Both the position numbers and the translations under genes were made by a program. Under the pieces are notes generated by a model, which was not told the origin of the DNA, did no database searches, and saw only the letters and a program-made list of their open reading frames with translations. A DNA stretch of 64,000 bases, from positions 62,001 to 126,000 of the forward strand of contig NZ_CP013188.1 of the NCBI RefSeq assembly GCF_001444405.1, in the 5' to 3' direction. How positions within the stretch are numbered: the first letter of the stretch is position 1; each line of letters opens with the position of its first letter. Source of the stretch: Pseudoalteromonas phenolica. GTDB taxonomy: Bacteria; Pseudomonadota; Gammaproteobacteria; Enterobacterales; Alteromonadaceae. Of this stretch, positions 6,079 to 15,251 are shown in pieces.

Positions 6079-8646
6079 CTACTCTTCATAACCATTAGCA
6101 AAGGTTCTTACTAACGCTTCTATTTCAGTAAATGTTTGTTCACTGTTTTCGTTAAACGCATCGGCGTTGGTCAATAAAACAAAGCCGTTTTTACGTTTTA
6201 GGTCGGCAAATATTTTATTTCGAACACCAAAGTCGGTGCCGCCATGAGAAATAAACTGCTGGTCGATATTCCAAAAATAACCATGGTGGATTACGGTTTG
6301 TGCAGGCTCATATTGTATTGATAGCATGTTTTTAACGGCGTTTTGGTCAAGTACTTGTTCATCACCGATTTTGCCTTCATGGATACTGGCAAGCAAAAAC
6401 TGATTCAAGTCTTTCACGCTAGAGACGGCATTACCATCGCTGTAGGTGATAGAGCCGTAATCGGGTAGAGTAAATAATTCGCCGGTTTGTGGGCTAAATC
6501 CAGCTCGCTGAACAATGGGCTTTTGAGGTTTGTCGATGGCCCATTCTGTGTTGTGCATATTGAGTGGACCAAACACCGTTTTTTGGCTCAAGCTAGGTAG
6601 GCTTTGCTGACTATCTTGTTCAAGTACATAGCCGGCCAGTGCTGCGCCAACATTTGAATAAATAGAGGCATCACCCGGTGTGAGTCCAAATTGGCTGCTA
6701 AAGTTTTCATTAAAATAATAGTCACCTTGTGCTGATAAATAGTTTTCGAAAAAGCGAGGCATATCAGGGTCAATCACTTGCGGGCAGTTGTTATTCTGTG
6801 CCAATAAGTTCATTAAGCTGCTATGGTTGTCACGTAAATAGTAGCTACACAAATAGACGGCGTTATTGTCGAGAATACCACTGCTGTGGGTGATCAAATG
6901 TCTTAGGGTAATGGGTTTATCAGAAGTCGGGTTATCAATTGAAAACGGCAGCTGTGGCGCGATGTTTTTATCTAATTTAATCTGCCCTTGGCCTTCTGCA
7001 TGAGCCAGTGTGGCACCCAGCAGAGTTTTACTGACTGAAGCAAGGTAAAAGCGACTATCTGCTGTTACTGGGGTACCGCTTTCATCTGCGATCCCAAAAC
7101 CATTTTGATAAACCACTTTGCCGTCATGAATTACGCCCACTGCGATGCTAGGAATATTGCCTTTGGTTTGTAATTGCTCAAGTGCGGTTTCGAATTCATC
7201 TACTGCAAGTGTTGGGTGAGTGTGTTTGTTCAGTTGCTCAAGCGCAAAGTCATAACTAGAAAAGCGTGCTTCGTCGAATGAATGAACTGAGAAGGCGCTC
7301 TGTGCGTGCTTAGGCACAATACCTATTAACTCAAATGCTTTGCCTTGAGCGTTGCGATACACCTCGTTTGAAAGGCCTACCTCCCAGCCATTTGGCAGCG
7401 TAAACGTTAATATGTCAGACAGTGCGCCTGAGGTTGGTTCGCCAACAGTATGAATATGGTCGAACTGTTCTAAAGTCATAGCCAGTACTTCACCTGCACT
7501 TACAGTCATTTGACTGGTTAGTAAGTAAACTGGGTTCGTATAAGCGCTGTCATTTTTAAGCACTTGATACCTAACTGGTAGGCCCATGCCAGCAGGTGTC
7601 ACTGCTTGTTTATTAACTGCGAGTACGGTTTTATCTGCAAAATAGTTGGCAACTTCTAAGGCGATGGCATCGTGTCCACCTTGATTATTACGTATATCTA
7701 AAATGAGGCCATCAGTGTCTTTTAATTGCGCCATTACTTTATCGAGTAATGTTTCTGCAGCTGCCAGTTGTGCTTCGGCGGTGACATCTTCGGTGTCGCT
7801 AAAGCTCTCCAAGTTATTGAGTACAATCACCCCGACGTTGTCAGCGGTTTTGCCCCAAAGTAAGGTTGGAAAATCACTCTGCGCAGGAAATTGCGACATG
7901 CTGTCAGGTTGTAAGTAAGCTTTGCTAATTTCAGTATAATGGCCAAGCATGGTATTAAATACGTCATCTAAACTGGTTTGCTCGCCAGCTCTTAAAAAGT
8001 TTCCTTGAATACCGACTGCCGCTTTCATAAAAGGGCTATCTTTACCGACATAAAAGTTGGCATCTTTGGCCCAGATATTCACGTGTCCGTCTTTTAATGG
8101 GGCAACCATCGCCGCGAGTGTGCTAAATAGTGCTTCGTCAGTCATGTCGTCACTAATTTGCGGTTTAAATTTTACATATTGCTGTGACCAATCGACGCCT
8201 CTTAACTCAAAGAAGGCATAGTAGTCGTTGAAGGCATGCCAAAAATACTCAAAAACTTGGTTAGGACTTGCGTCCTCAGTGACATTAATCGGTGTATTAC
8301 ACTGTGTTGGTAGGGCTTTATTTATGGTATAGGTTTGCGCATGAATTTCGCCTTTTTCGCGCAAGTTTAATGCGGTATCGGTCGATTTAAGCTCAGCGAT
8401 GAACTCTTTATTGGCTTGTTCATGACTTAATTGGTTCACTTTTATGCAACCAAAAGTATTGTATTCATAAGCACTTACCTTGTTATCTTGAATGTCTAAC
8501 ACGGCGCCGTAAGCGGTTTTATTCCATACGCCTTCGGCTTTTTGCAGTTCGGTGCGCGTATCTTTGTCACTAGAACATCCGCTGAGTACTAGGGTGGCGA
8601 AAAGTGCGGTTGCAATGGGTGTACGAGAAAACAATTTGACTGACAT
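6079..8646 (-). CDS. Lipoprotein fusing S41-family peptidase domain to serine beta-lactamase-like domain
   Basis: The 855-residue product starts with a lipoprotein signal (lipobox LSGC, Cys24). Residues about 130-450 are S41-like (tail-specific protease/TRI family): LDIRNNQGGHDA at 317-328, then SQMTVSAGEVLA with the candidate catalytic Ser383. Residues about 480-850 are a class C beta-lactamase/DD-peptidase-like domain: SVSK at 537-540 (nucleophile Ser and Lys), YSN at 663-665 and HGG at 801-803 in place of KTG. Both active-site sets are intact. Each domain is common alone; their fusion in one lipoprotein is unusual. It could act on peptides or peptidoglycan-related substrates at the envelope, but the substrate is unknown. 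It is monocistronic, ending at a bidirectional terminator. Confidence 0.88.
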   Translation of the reverse strand: MSVKLFSRTPIATALFATLVLSGCSSDKDTRTELQKAEGVWNKTAYGAVLDIQDNKVSAYEYNTFGCIKVNQLSHEQANKEFIAELKSTDTALNLREKGEIHAQTYTINKALPTQCNTPINVTEDASPNQVFEYFWHAFNDYYAFFELRGVDWSQQYVKFKPQISDDMTDEALFSTLAAMVAPLKDGHVNIWAKDANFYVGKDSPFMKAAVGIQGNFLRAGEQTSLDDVFNTMLGHYTEISKAYLQPDSMSQFPAQSDFPTLLWGKTADNVGVIVLNNLESFSDTEDVTAEAQLAAAETLLDKVMAQLKDTDGLILDIRNNQGGHDAIALEVANYFADKTVLAVNKQAVTPAGMGLPVRYQVLKNDSAYTNPVYLLTSQMTVSAGEVLAMTLEQFDHIHTVGEPTSGALSDILTFTLPNGWEVGLSNEVYRNAQGKAFELIGIVPKHAQSAFSVHSFDEARFSSYDFALEQLNKHTHPTLAVDEFETALEQLQTKGNIPSIAVGVIHDGKVVYQNGFGIADESGTPVTADSRFYLASVSKTLLGATLAHAEGQGQIKLDKNIAPQLPFSIDNPTSDKPITLRHLITHSSGILDNNAVYLCSYYLRDNHSSLMNLLAQNNNCPQVIDPDMPRFFENYLSAQGDYYFNENFSSQFGLTPGDASIYSNVGAALAGYVLEQDSQQSLPSLSQKTVFGPLNMHNTEWAIDKPQKPIVQRAGFSPQTGELFTLPDYGSITYSDGNAVSSVKDLNQFLLASIHEGKIGDEQVLDQNAVKNMLSIQYEPAQTVIHHGYFWNIDQQFISHGGTDFGVRNKIFADLKRKNGFVLLTNADAFNENSEQTFTEIEALVRTFANGYEE

Positions 8647-8815
8647 TTTTTATATCCCTTGATGAAATGAGCGTTTAGCTTAGAGGGATGAAGGGTAATA
8701 AACTGTTGTTAAGTTGCGCGAAAATGTGTGCTCACAGGTACAGCTTTAAACACTTTTCAACATTCTTTTTGAATATTTCGACTAGCGGTGCAAAGGCAAA
8801 GTTGAAACCCAATGC

Positions 8816-9553
8816 TTACAGTAATATTGGGCTGTCGGTTGCGATTAGGTGTGAAAACTCAGTAAAAGGCCGCAAAACAAATGTTTCTTCTATGACGTTT
8901 GAATCTTGAATGCGGTCAATTCGAAAAGTGCGATAATCTTGCCTTAGATGATCCCACGCAAATACATACCACACTGGGTAGTTAAAGTATAAATAGTGAG
9001 GTTCTATTAGTCGCTCGGTGACCGTCTTTTTTTCATCTATATAGCTGATGTTGATTGGTTGCTGATATAAAAATGCAGCACTTAACGCATGGCATTCAGG
9101 AAACTGTGATTGTTCATAAGAGGCATGAACTTGCGGTGAGGCTGAACTACCAATGAGCACGCGATTTCTCAGTGCTTTAATATTGGCTTTTTGATCTGGA
9201 GACAACAAAGCCAATAATTTGTAGCGAATAGAGTTTAAGCTTTTCATAAACAAAGGCGAGTTCATCTTTTCGCAAATGGCGATACTGATCAGTAAATCTA
9301 TCGTTTCACTTGTGGTGAGATTAATTTTGCCAAGTCCCCATTGCCGATGAAGCCGCACACCACCGCCTCTGCCTTTGTCAGTATCAATTGGCATACCACG
9401 CGCTTTGAGAATATTGAGATCGCGAAATAGCGTACGTGTCGATACATTCAAAGCGTCTGATAAATCTTTCGTGGTCAGAAAGTCTTCGGACTTTAGCATG
9501 CTTGCTAATTTGTCTAGCCTTTCAAGATGGCTTTGGGTTTTTGCTCTTTTCAT
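8816..9553 (-). CDS. YafY-type WYL-domain transcriptional regulator
   Basis: The 245-residue protein has an N-terminal winged helix (residues 8-70: LDKLASMLKS, FLTTKDLSDALNVSTRTLFRDLNIL, GMPIDTDKGRGGGVRL), then a C-terminal WYL domain (INISYIDEKK, IEPHYLYFNYPVWYVFAWDH, YRTFRIDRI). The WYL triad is diverged to PVWYVFAWD but the RTFRIDRI strand is well preserved. It is transcribed divergently from the DUF1579-like gene, with about 110 bases between the two starts, the classic arrangement for local control. The effector is unknown. Confidence 0.9.
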   Translation of the reverse strand: MKRAKTQSHLERLDKLASMLKSEDFLTTKDLSDALNVSTRTLFRDLNILKARGMPIDTDKGRGGGVRLHRQWGLGKINLTTSETIDLLISIAICEKMNSPLFMKSLNSIRYKLLALLSPDQKANIKALRNRVLIGSSASPQVHASYEQSQFPECHALSAAFLYQQPINISYIDEKKTVTERLIEPHYLYFNYPVWYVFAWDHLRQDYRTFRIDRIQDSNVIEETFVLRPFTEFSHLIATDSPILL

Positions 9554-9664
9554 ATATTAAATATGACACAAAATGTCACCCAAGTTAATAAGCTACTCAT
9601 TCTTGGTGCTTTAATCCGTTTTCAAAGTGCCAACTTTCAATTTAATTATTTGATGGAGCTACAA

Positions 9665-10180
9665 ATGACAGAGCAACAAGCGAGTAAAAATGGTGTAGGC
9701 GTGCAAGCAGATGTAGCAGGGGCGCAGGATTTTGATTTTGTTATAGGCAACTGGCGTGTGCATCACAAGCGCCTAGATAATATGTTTAGCGAAGACAAGC
9801 GTTGGGTTGAATTTGAAGGGCTTTCTTCAACTTCACACATTCTAGGTGGAGCAGGTAACGTTGAAGATAACCTATTGTACTTTCCTGATGGTGCCTTTCG
9901 TGCTGTGGCAATGAGAGCATTTAATGCTCAAACTGGCCGTTGGTCTATTTGGTGGTTAGATGGTCGCTTCCCAGATAAGGTGGATACGCCTGTGGTCGGT
10001 TCGTTTAAAAATAACATTGGCCTTTTCTATGCCGATGAAGTTATCAAAGGTAGAAAAACCAAAGTAAGATTTCAGTGGGACGCTAGCATGCCAAATAACC
10101 CTAAATGGGCGCAAGCATTTTCATTTGATGAGGGAAAAAGTTGGGAAACAAATTGGACTATGAGTTTTATTCCTCAATAG
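9665..10180 (+). CDS. DUF1579-like protein (171 aa), probable target of adjacent WYL regulator
   Basis: The start at 9665 was preferred because GGAG lies seven bases before it; an in-frame ATG at 9653 is the alternative, and the frame is open back to 9527. The product has FDFVIGNWRVHHKRLDN, FEGLSSTSHILGGAGNVEDN and WSIWWLDGRFPDK, motifs of small beta-barrel proteins usually labelled DUF1579 or lipocalin-like. No signal peptide or membrane segment is present, so it should be cytoplasmic. The reaction is unknown. It diverges from the WYL regulator. Confidence 0.75.
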   Translation: MTEQQASKNGVGVQADVAGAQDFDFVIGNWRVHHKRLDNMFSEDKRWVEFEGLSSTSHILGGAGNVEDNLLYFPDGAFRAVAMRAFNAQTGRWSIWWLDGRFPDKVDTPVVGSFKNNIGLFYADEVIKGRKTKVRFQWDASMPNNPKWAQAFSFDEGKSWETNWTMSFIPQ

Positions 10181-10216
10181 TCAGAATAGATTTCAACTAT
10201 CACTGCCTTTTTGAGA

Positions 10217-10251
10217 GTGGACTCACGCGAAAACGCTTTGCTTGGGTCCAC
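10217..10251. terminator. Possible weak hairpin between convergent genes
   Basis: GTGGAC (10217-10222) pairs with GTCCAC (10246-10251) with G-rich flanks, between the convergent DUF1579-like and TonB receptor genes. There is no clear T-run on either strand, so the call is weak. Confidence 0.25.
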
Positions 10252-10278
10252 CTTTGAGCTTAGGGCTAAATCATCGCT

Positions 10279-12357
10279 TTAAAAAGCGTATTTTAATTTT
10301 AAGCTCATATTTCTCGGCTCACCAACAAAGTAGCGATGATTACCAAAGGCAAAATCTGCACGCTCTGCGTAGCGCTCGTCTGTGAGGTTCATCATCGCAA
10401 ATGACGCGCTTAACTGTGGGTTAATTTGCCAGTCGGCTCGCAGATTATAAATTTTATGGCCTGCATAGCTTTGTGTATTGGCAGCATCTAAAAAGTAGTC
10501 GTCTATTTGCTGGCGTTCTAACTGAGCCATGATAGTTCGTGTAACTTGCCAATTGATATGCAGGTTAAGTAATAGTTTTGGCGCGGTATCTATGTCGTTT
10601 CCCTTGATTTGAGCGCTATTAGTTGGGTTATTTAAATAAGTGTGCTCGCTATAGCTAAAGGCCAGCTTAGTACTGATGGTACGCGTTACTTGGCGGTTAA
10701 GTGCAAACTCGATGCCCTGGTGTTCGGTATCTAGGCCATTTAAATATTGGCGGTCGGCGTCTTGGTAAATGCCGTCTTTTTTCTTTAAATGATAAACCGA
10801 GAGCTCAGCAAAGAGGTCTTTATCTACATATCGAACACCGGCTTCAGTTTGTCTGGCTTTGACACTTTTTACATCGCTGGTGAGCTGACCGTTCTGAAGG
10901 CGGTATAATTCGCTGGTATGGGGTGCTCTAAAGCTTCGATCATGTTTGGCGAATAGTCGTGTTTGTTTATCAATTTTATAGCTGTAGCCAAGTGCATAAC
11001 TGATATCGTCAAATTGGTTACTTTGGCTTGCAGGGCGAGTATAACGACATCCCCCGAAGCCACAGGCTGTGCCATCGTCTTTTAAATTACCAGGGCTTAA
11101 ATTGTTTTGATAATCGTAGTCGGTGTTATCGTAACGCAGTGCGGCAAAAGCATTATGTTCGTCTGTGATTTTGGCGTCGAGCTGAGCGTAAGTGGCAAAA
11201 CTTAGCGCATCAACGTCATAATCATAGTGCTTTCCTTGCGGTAATACGCCACGTAAAAACGCAGAGTTTGATTCGGTGTCGTTAGCTTGGTTTTGTTTTA
11301 AAAAGCCGCGAGTGATGTCGATGTCAGAGCCAAGCGTTAAACTTAACATATCAGACAGCTGACTTGCGCGACGTAATTGTAAACCTATACTCGAATGGCC
11401 GTTTTCTTCGACAGGCGTGCCCGGTAAAAAGTGCATTAAAAAGTCCATATCTGTATGGCGTAAATATGGATTAACCTGCCAGACCGCATTTGGCGTACTT
11501 AATGTGTTAAACATGGCGTAGCGCATCGACAAACTGTTTCGGTATGCATCTGGAAAATCATTAATACGCAGTAATGATTTATCTTGATAGGCATTTTCAC
11601 CACGCTGCAAATAGCCCGCTGTATCTTGCTCTAAATTGGTTAGCGTCACTCTGTGGGTAGTTTGCCAATCACCTAAACTGTGCGAAGCTGCCACTGAGAG
11701 TTTTTGCTGCTCGTAGCCCGAACTATCTTGAAAGCCGCCATCTGAGGTAAGTGTTAAGCCCACTAAAGTATCGAGGGCTTCAGTTTGTTGGCTGTAAAGG
11801 CCATTTACACGATAAAAGCTATCTTCACCTAATTCTAAGCTCACCATAGGCGTTGCATATAAACTTGGGCTAAATACGTTGATGGTGCCATGAATGGCAT
11901 TTGAGCCGTAGCGAGATGAATTCGCGCCTTTAACCACTTCGATGTTATCTGCAAGCTCAAAGTGGGTGTCGAATAATTGGTTTACGTTACAAAAGCCTGG
12001 CGCGCGTAAGCTAATGCCATTTTCAAGCGTTAAAAACTCAGCACACGAGCCTGCGCCGGTTAAAACAGGTGAACGCACCGATAACAATGATTCTTGGCCG
12101 TTACCACGACTTAACCAAGTGCTAGATGCTTGGCTTAGCAATTGGTTTAAATGCTCTGCGTTGCTTTGCTCAATGCTTTGTTTAGTGATTTTATTGGCGT
12201 TACCAATCAAGTCTAAATGCTGGGTTTGTGTGCGGTTGGCGGTGGTGATTAGGGTTTCGATGTCTTTATCATTGGCGCTTGATAAGGCTTGAAAACTGAT
12301 GCTCGCGCAACTTAAAAGAGCCAAAGACAAAATAGAAAATTTAAACGTTTCTCGCAC
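10279..12357 (-). CDS. TonB-dependent outer-membrane receptor
   Basis: The 692-residue protein has a signal peptide (about residues 1-28), a likely TonB box (IETLITTA near residue 33), a plug domain (VRSPVLTGAGSCAEFL, IEVVKGANSSRYGSNAIHG) and a beta-barrel ending MSLKLKYAF with the expected terminal Phe. Two plug cysteines (in GSCAEF and GFCNVN) may form a disulfide, as may a close pair in the barrel (CGFGGC). It is divergent, with 93 bases between starts, from a PQQ-dependent sugar dehydrogenase fused to cytochrome c. This placement makes PQQ or a sugar-derived ligand plausible, but motifs do not identify the ligand. A minus-strand TATAAT lies in the intergenic gap. Confidence 0.92.
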   Translation of the reverse strand: MRETFKFSILSLALLSCASISFQALSSANDKDIETLITTANRTQTQHLDLIGNANKITKQSIEQSNAEHLNQLLSQASSTWLSRGNGQESLLSVRSPVLTGAGSCAEFLTLENGISLRAPGFCNVNQLFDTHFELADNIEVVKGANSSRYGSNAIHGTINVFSPSLYATPMVSLELGEDSFYRVNGLYSQQTEALDTLVGLTLTSDGGFQDSSGYEQQKLSVAASHSLGDWQTTHRVTLTNLEQDTAGYLQRGENAYQDKSLLRINDFPDAYRNSLSMRYAMFNTLSTPNAVWQVNPYLRHTDMDFLMHFLPGTPVEENGHSSIGLQLRRASQLSDMLSLTLGSDIDITRGFLKQNQANDTESNSAFLRGVLPQGKHYDYDVDALSFATYAQLDAKITDEHNAFAALRYDNTDYDYQNNLSPGNLKDDGTACGFGGCRYTRPASQSNQFDDISYALGYSYKIDKQTRLFAKHDRSFRAPHTSELYRLQNGQLTSDVKSVKARQTEAGVRYVDKDLFAELSVYHLKKKDGIYQDADRQYLNGLDTEHQGIEFALNRQVTRTISTKLAFSYSEHTYLNNPTNSAQIKGNDIDTAPKLLLNLHINWQVTRTIMAQLERQQIDDYFLDAANTQSYAGHKIYNLRADWQINPQLSASFAMMNLTDERYAERADFAFGNHRYFVGEPRNMSLKLKYAF

Positions 12358-12450
12358 AGAAGTGGTCCTTTATCGCAACTTGACGGTAATTATAAAAGTG
12401 CCTCATTATACTGAATAAATTCAAAACACGATCTACCGTCGAGCAAAATT

Positions 12451-13872
12451 ATGTATCAAAAAGTGTTTAAAACCACGCTGTTAAGTGCAGCTTGTATGTT
12501 GAGCATGGCCTCGCATGCTAATAACCAGAACGTTGAACAGCTATTTAAAACAACCTGTGCGTCGTGCCACGGTCAAGAGTTAACAGGTGGTATGGCTGGT
12601 TCTTTAATTGATAACCAGTGGATGACGGAAGGCACAGATACTGCGCTGGCGAATGCCATTAAAAACGGTATTGTTTCGGCTGGTATGCCCGCATTTGGCG
12701 CGACGTTAAATGAAGAGCAAATTCGTACTCTGGTTGTATACATTCGTGAAGCAGGTGCAAAAGCAAAGCAAGCGAAACAGCCAGAATCGCAAATGGGCAA
12801 GTCGTTTAATACGGATTATCACAAGGTGACAACCAAAGAAGTGACAAAAAGTGATGGCATCATCTGGGCGATGGATTTTTTACCTGACGGCAGTTTGCTT
12901 TATACCTTACGCGAAGGCGAGCTTTGGCACATGACCAAAGGCGGTAAAAAAACGCAGATTAAGGGCACGCCTAAAGTATGGCATAAGCGTCAAGGTGGGC
13001 TGTTAGATGTGTATCCTGATCCAGATTATAAAAACAATGGCTGGATTTACTTGTCGTTTAGTAAGGGTGCAGGAAAAAACAGCCAAGGCCAAGAGGTGGC
13101 GTTCACAGCCATTGTTCGCGGAAAAATTAAAAATGGTGAGTGGGCAGATCAGCAAACCTTATTTGAAGCCAAGCCAGAAAATCATCAAAATCGCGGTTGG
13201 CACTTTGGCTCTCGTTTTGCCATTAAAGACGATTACTTATTCTTTACCAATGGTGACGAAGGGTTACAAGATGGCGCTCAGGATATCACCACGCAAAACG
13301 GTAAAGTACACCGTATTTTCAAAGATGGTCGCGTGCCAAAAGATAACCCGTTTTATAACGAAAAAGGTGCGCAACAAACTATTTGGACCTACGGCAACCG
13401 TAACCCGCAAGGCTTAACGTTACACCCTAAAACAGGAGCACTGTGGTCTACAGAGCATGGTCCGCGTGGTGGTGACGAATTAAACTTGATCACCAAAGGC
13501 ACTAACTATGGCTGGCCAAAAGTGACATATGGTATGAACTATAATGGTACGCCTATCACGCCACATACTGATTTACCTGGTATGCAACTACCTGTGCACC
13601 AATGGACGCCATCTATTGCTGTTGCGGGTATGAATTTCTACACGGGCAACAAGTTTAAACATTGGCAGGGCGACTTATTTGTCGGCAGTTTGGCTAAGAA
13701 GCAATTGCACCGCTTGCGAATTGAAAACGGCAAAGTCACAGAAGATGAAATCATCTTAAAAGGTCTAGGTCGTATTCGCGATGTCGTGACTGCACCCAAT
13801 GGTGAGATTTATTTAACCATTAATGACCGTAATGCGAATCAAAGTAAGATCATTGCAATCGCGCCTAAATAA
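12451..13872 (+). CDS. Periplasmic cytochrome c - PQQ-dependent aldose dehydrogenase fusion
   Basis: A signal peptide (about residues 1-23) precedes a class I cytochrome c domain with heme motif CASCH at residues 36-40 and an axial Met candidate in GMPAFG. Residues about 130-473 are a soluble PQQ glucose/sorbosone-dehydrogenase beta-propeller: HKRQGGLLDVYPDPDY, GWHFGSRF, YGNRNPQGLTLHP, STEHGPRGGDELN and NYGWPKVTYG. Such enzymes oxidise aldoses in the periplasm with PQQ; the fused heme domain can take the electrons directly towards the respiratory chain. Most YliI/Asd-type enzymes lack the cytochrome domain. No PQQ biosynthesis genes are in the window. It is divergent from the TonB receptor and ends at a long hairpin. 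Confidence 0.92.
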   Translation: MYQKVFKTTLLSAACMLSMASHANNQNVEQLFKTTCASCHGQELTGGMAGSLIDNQWMTEGTDTALANAIKNGIVSAGMPAFGATLNEEQIRTLVVYIREAGAKAKQAKQPESQMGKSFNTDYHKVTTKEVTKSDGIIWAMDFLPDGSLLYTLREGELWHMTKGGKKTQIKGTPKVWHKRQGGLLDVYPDPDYKNNGWIYLSFSKGAGKNSQGQEVAFTAIVRGKIKNGEWADQQTLFEAKPENHQNRGWHFGSRFAIKDDYLFFTNGDEGLQDGAQDITTQNGKVHRIFKDGRVPKDNPFYNEKGAQQTIWTYGNRNPQGLTLHPKTGALWSTEHGPRGGDELNLITKGTNYGWPKVTYGMNYNGTPITPHTDLPGMQLPVHQWTPSIAVAGMNFYTGNKFKHWQGDLFVGSLAKKQLHRLRIENGKVTEDEIILKGLGRIRDVVTAPNGEIYLTINDRNANQSKIIAIAPK

Positions 13873-13892
13873 CGCTTAGAACAGACGAAAAA

Positions 13893-13936
13893 TAAAGTCG
13901 GTGCTACCGGTATTTTACTCGGTAGCACCGACTTTA
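13893..13936 (+). terminator. Long-stem hairpin after the PQQ dehydrogenase
   Basis: TAAAGTCGGTGCTACC (13893-13908) pairs perfectly over 16 bases with 13921-13936 around a 12-base loop. No long T-run follows, only the TTTA within the arm, but the stem is strong and placed 20 bases after the stop. Confidence 0.65.
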
Positions 13937-14130
13937 CGTCTGGCTACTCTTGACATGCTCATCATCGTAAAGCCCCTTTACATACTCTTTTATTCAGATT
14001 CAAACCTCACGACATCATCTTTAATTTCTTGCTTTGATTTGAAACATTGAACATACAGCAATTTCGGTCAAGTAAAGCGTTTGCTGTATGATTAAGCTTG
14101 TCTGCAGTTTTACTAACACATAGGCGCTTT

Positions 14131-14994
14131 ATGCAAAGCAATCTTTTACAGCAACGTATTTCGCTGGTTTGCGATTACATCAATCAACATTTAGATGATG
14201 AATTAACGGTGAGTTTGCTTAGCGATGTAGCTGCTTTATCTAAATTTCATTTTCATCGCGTATTTATGGCTTTTATGGGCATAAATGTGGGCAAGTATAT
14301 TTTGCTGGCGAGATTAAAGCGGGCATCTTTTCGCTTAGCGTTTGAGCGCGATATTAAAATTATTGATATTGCACTTGAAGCTAAATATGACAGTGCTGAC
14401 GCGTTTTCACGCGCTTTCAAGCGTACGTTTGAGCAAAGCCCTTCAAAATTTAGACAAGGTGCAAATTGGCCTAGTTGGTATGACGTATTTGATTTTTCAC
14501 CGCAACCAATAGAGCAACAAATCATGCAAGTAGACATTATCAACTTTGAGCAAATTAACATCGCGTTTTTAGAGCATAAAGGCGCAGCAAATCGCATCTT
14601 CGAAACAGCTGGGCAATTCATTGCGTGGCGAAAAAATAGCGGGCTTTCACCACTCAATATGAGCCGAACATTTGGTATGCCAAATGGTGACCCTGAAACT
14701 ATGGCTGAAGACGAATTTCGCTTTAAGCTGTGTGGCTCAGTAAAAGCTGTCGTACCCGATAACACATTTGGTGTCGAAAATGGGGTTATTCCAAACATGC
14801 GCTGCGCCAAAGTCAGACATTTGGGGAGTCACGATAACATGGAACAAACTATACGTTGGCTTTACCAGCAGTGGCTTCCACAAAGTAGTGAACTTCCGAG
14901 CGATCATTGCTGTTTCTTCGAGTATCATAATTTTGTGCACCAAGTTGATGAGTGCGACCTTATCACTGATATTTATTTGCCGCTTCAGGAGTAA
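14131..14994 (+). CDS. AraC-family regulator with GyrI-like effector domain
   Basis: The ATG at 14131 (MQSNLLQQRISLVCDYINQH) gives 287 residues; the frame is open from a TTG at 14098. Residues about 10-110 carry two AraC helix-turn-helix motifs (LTVSLLSDVAALSKFHFHRVF, with GKYILLARLKRASFRLAF and IDIALEAKYDSADAFSRAFKRTF). Residues about 130-285 form a GyrI/SbmC-like ligand domain, as in Rob and other AraC regulators of multidrug or small-molecule response. It is followed after only three bases by a 49-aa membrane peptide with its own ribosome site, so the pair is probably an operon. Ligand and targets are unknown. Confidence 0.9.
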   Translation: MQSNLLQQRISLVCDYINQHLDDELTVSLLSDVAALSKFHFHRVFMAFMGINVGKYILLARLKRASFRLAFERDIKIIDIALEAKYDSADAFSRAFKRTFEQSPSKFRQGANWPSWYDVFDFSPQPIEQQIMQVDIINFEQINIAFLEHKGAANRIFETAGQFIAWRKNSGLSPLNMSRTFGMPNGDPETMAEDEFRFKLCGSVKAVVPDNTFGVENGVIPNMRCAKVRHLGSHDNMEQTIRWLYQQWLPQSSELPSDHCCFFEYHNFVHQVDECDLITDIYLPLQE

Positions 14995-14997
14995 AAG

Positions 14998-15147
14998 ATG
15001 GCTTTCTTTGAGTTACAGCTATGGATAGTTGATACTTCAGACTGTTTAACCTTGAGCTTTGGGTATTTAATATTATTGTCATGCATACTTTTTTATCTTA
15101 GTTGCACATTGATGAAACATGCACGGGTGAGCAACAACACGCCTTAA
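14998..15147 (+). CDS. Small membrane protein (49 aa) in operon with AraC regulator
   Basis: ATG at 14998 is preceded by CAGGAGTAAAAG, a good ribosome site that overlaps the end of the regulator gene. The 49-residue peptide has one hydrophobic helix (FGYLILLSCILFYLSCTLM) and a short basic tail. Codon use and the ribosome site support translation. The terminator hairpin overlaps its last codons. No family is recognised. Confidence 0.5.
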   Translation: MAFFELQLWIVDTSDCLTLSFGYLILLSCILFYLSCTLMKHARVSNNTP

Positions 15148-15166
15148 TGTGTTGTTGCTGATTTTG
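15130..15166 (+). terminator. Terminator overlapping the 3' end of the 49-aa ORF
   Basis: AGCAACAACAC (15130-15140) pairs with GTGTTGTTGCT (15149-15159) around an 8-base loop, followed by GATTTTGC. It closes the AraC transcript. Confidence 0.7.
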
Positions 15167-15251
15167 CATTACTAATTAATGCTTATAGATTCGCGAACCT
15201 ACCAATTAGGCTCTACACTTTGACTATGTTCATGGTTTAAAGAGTCAATCA

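Noticed and set aside
8688..8909. 73-codon plus-strand frame between the S41 fusion and the WYL gene
   Set aside because: Half of it is antisense to the WYL regulator, it has no ribosome site and its product has no coherent profile.
14253..14810. 185-codon minus-strand frame within the AraC/GyrI regulator
   Set aside because: Antisense to a gene with firm domain motifs and has no ribosome site or family signal.
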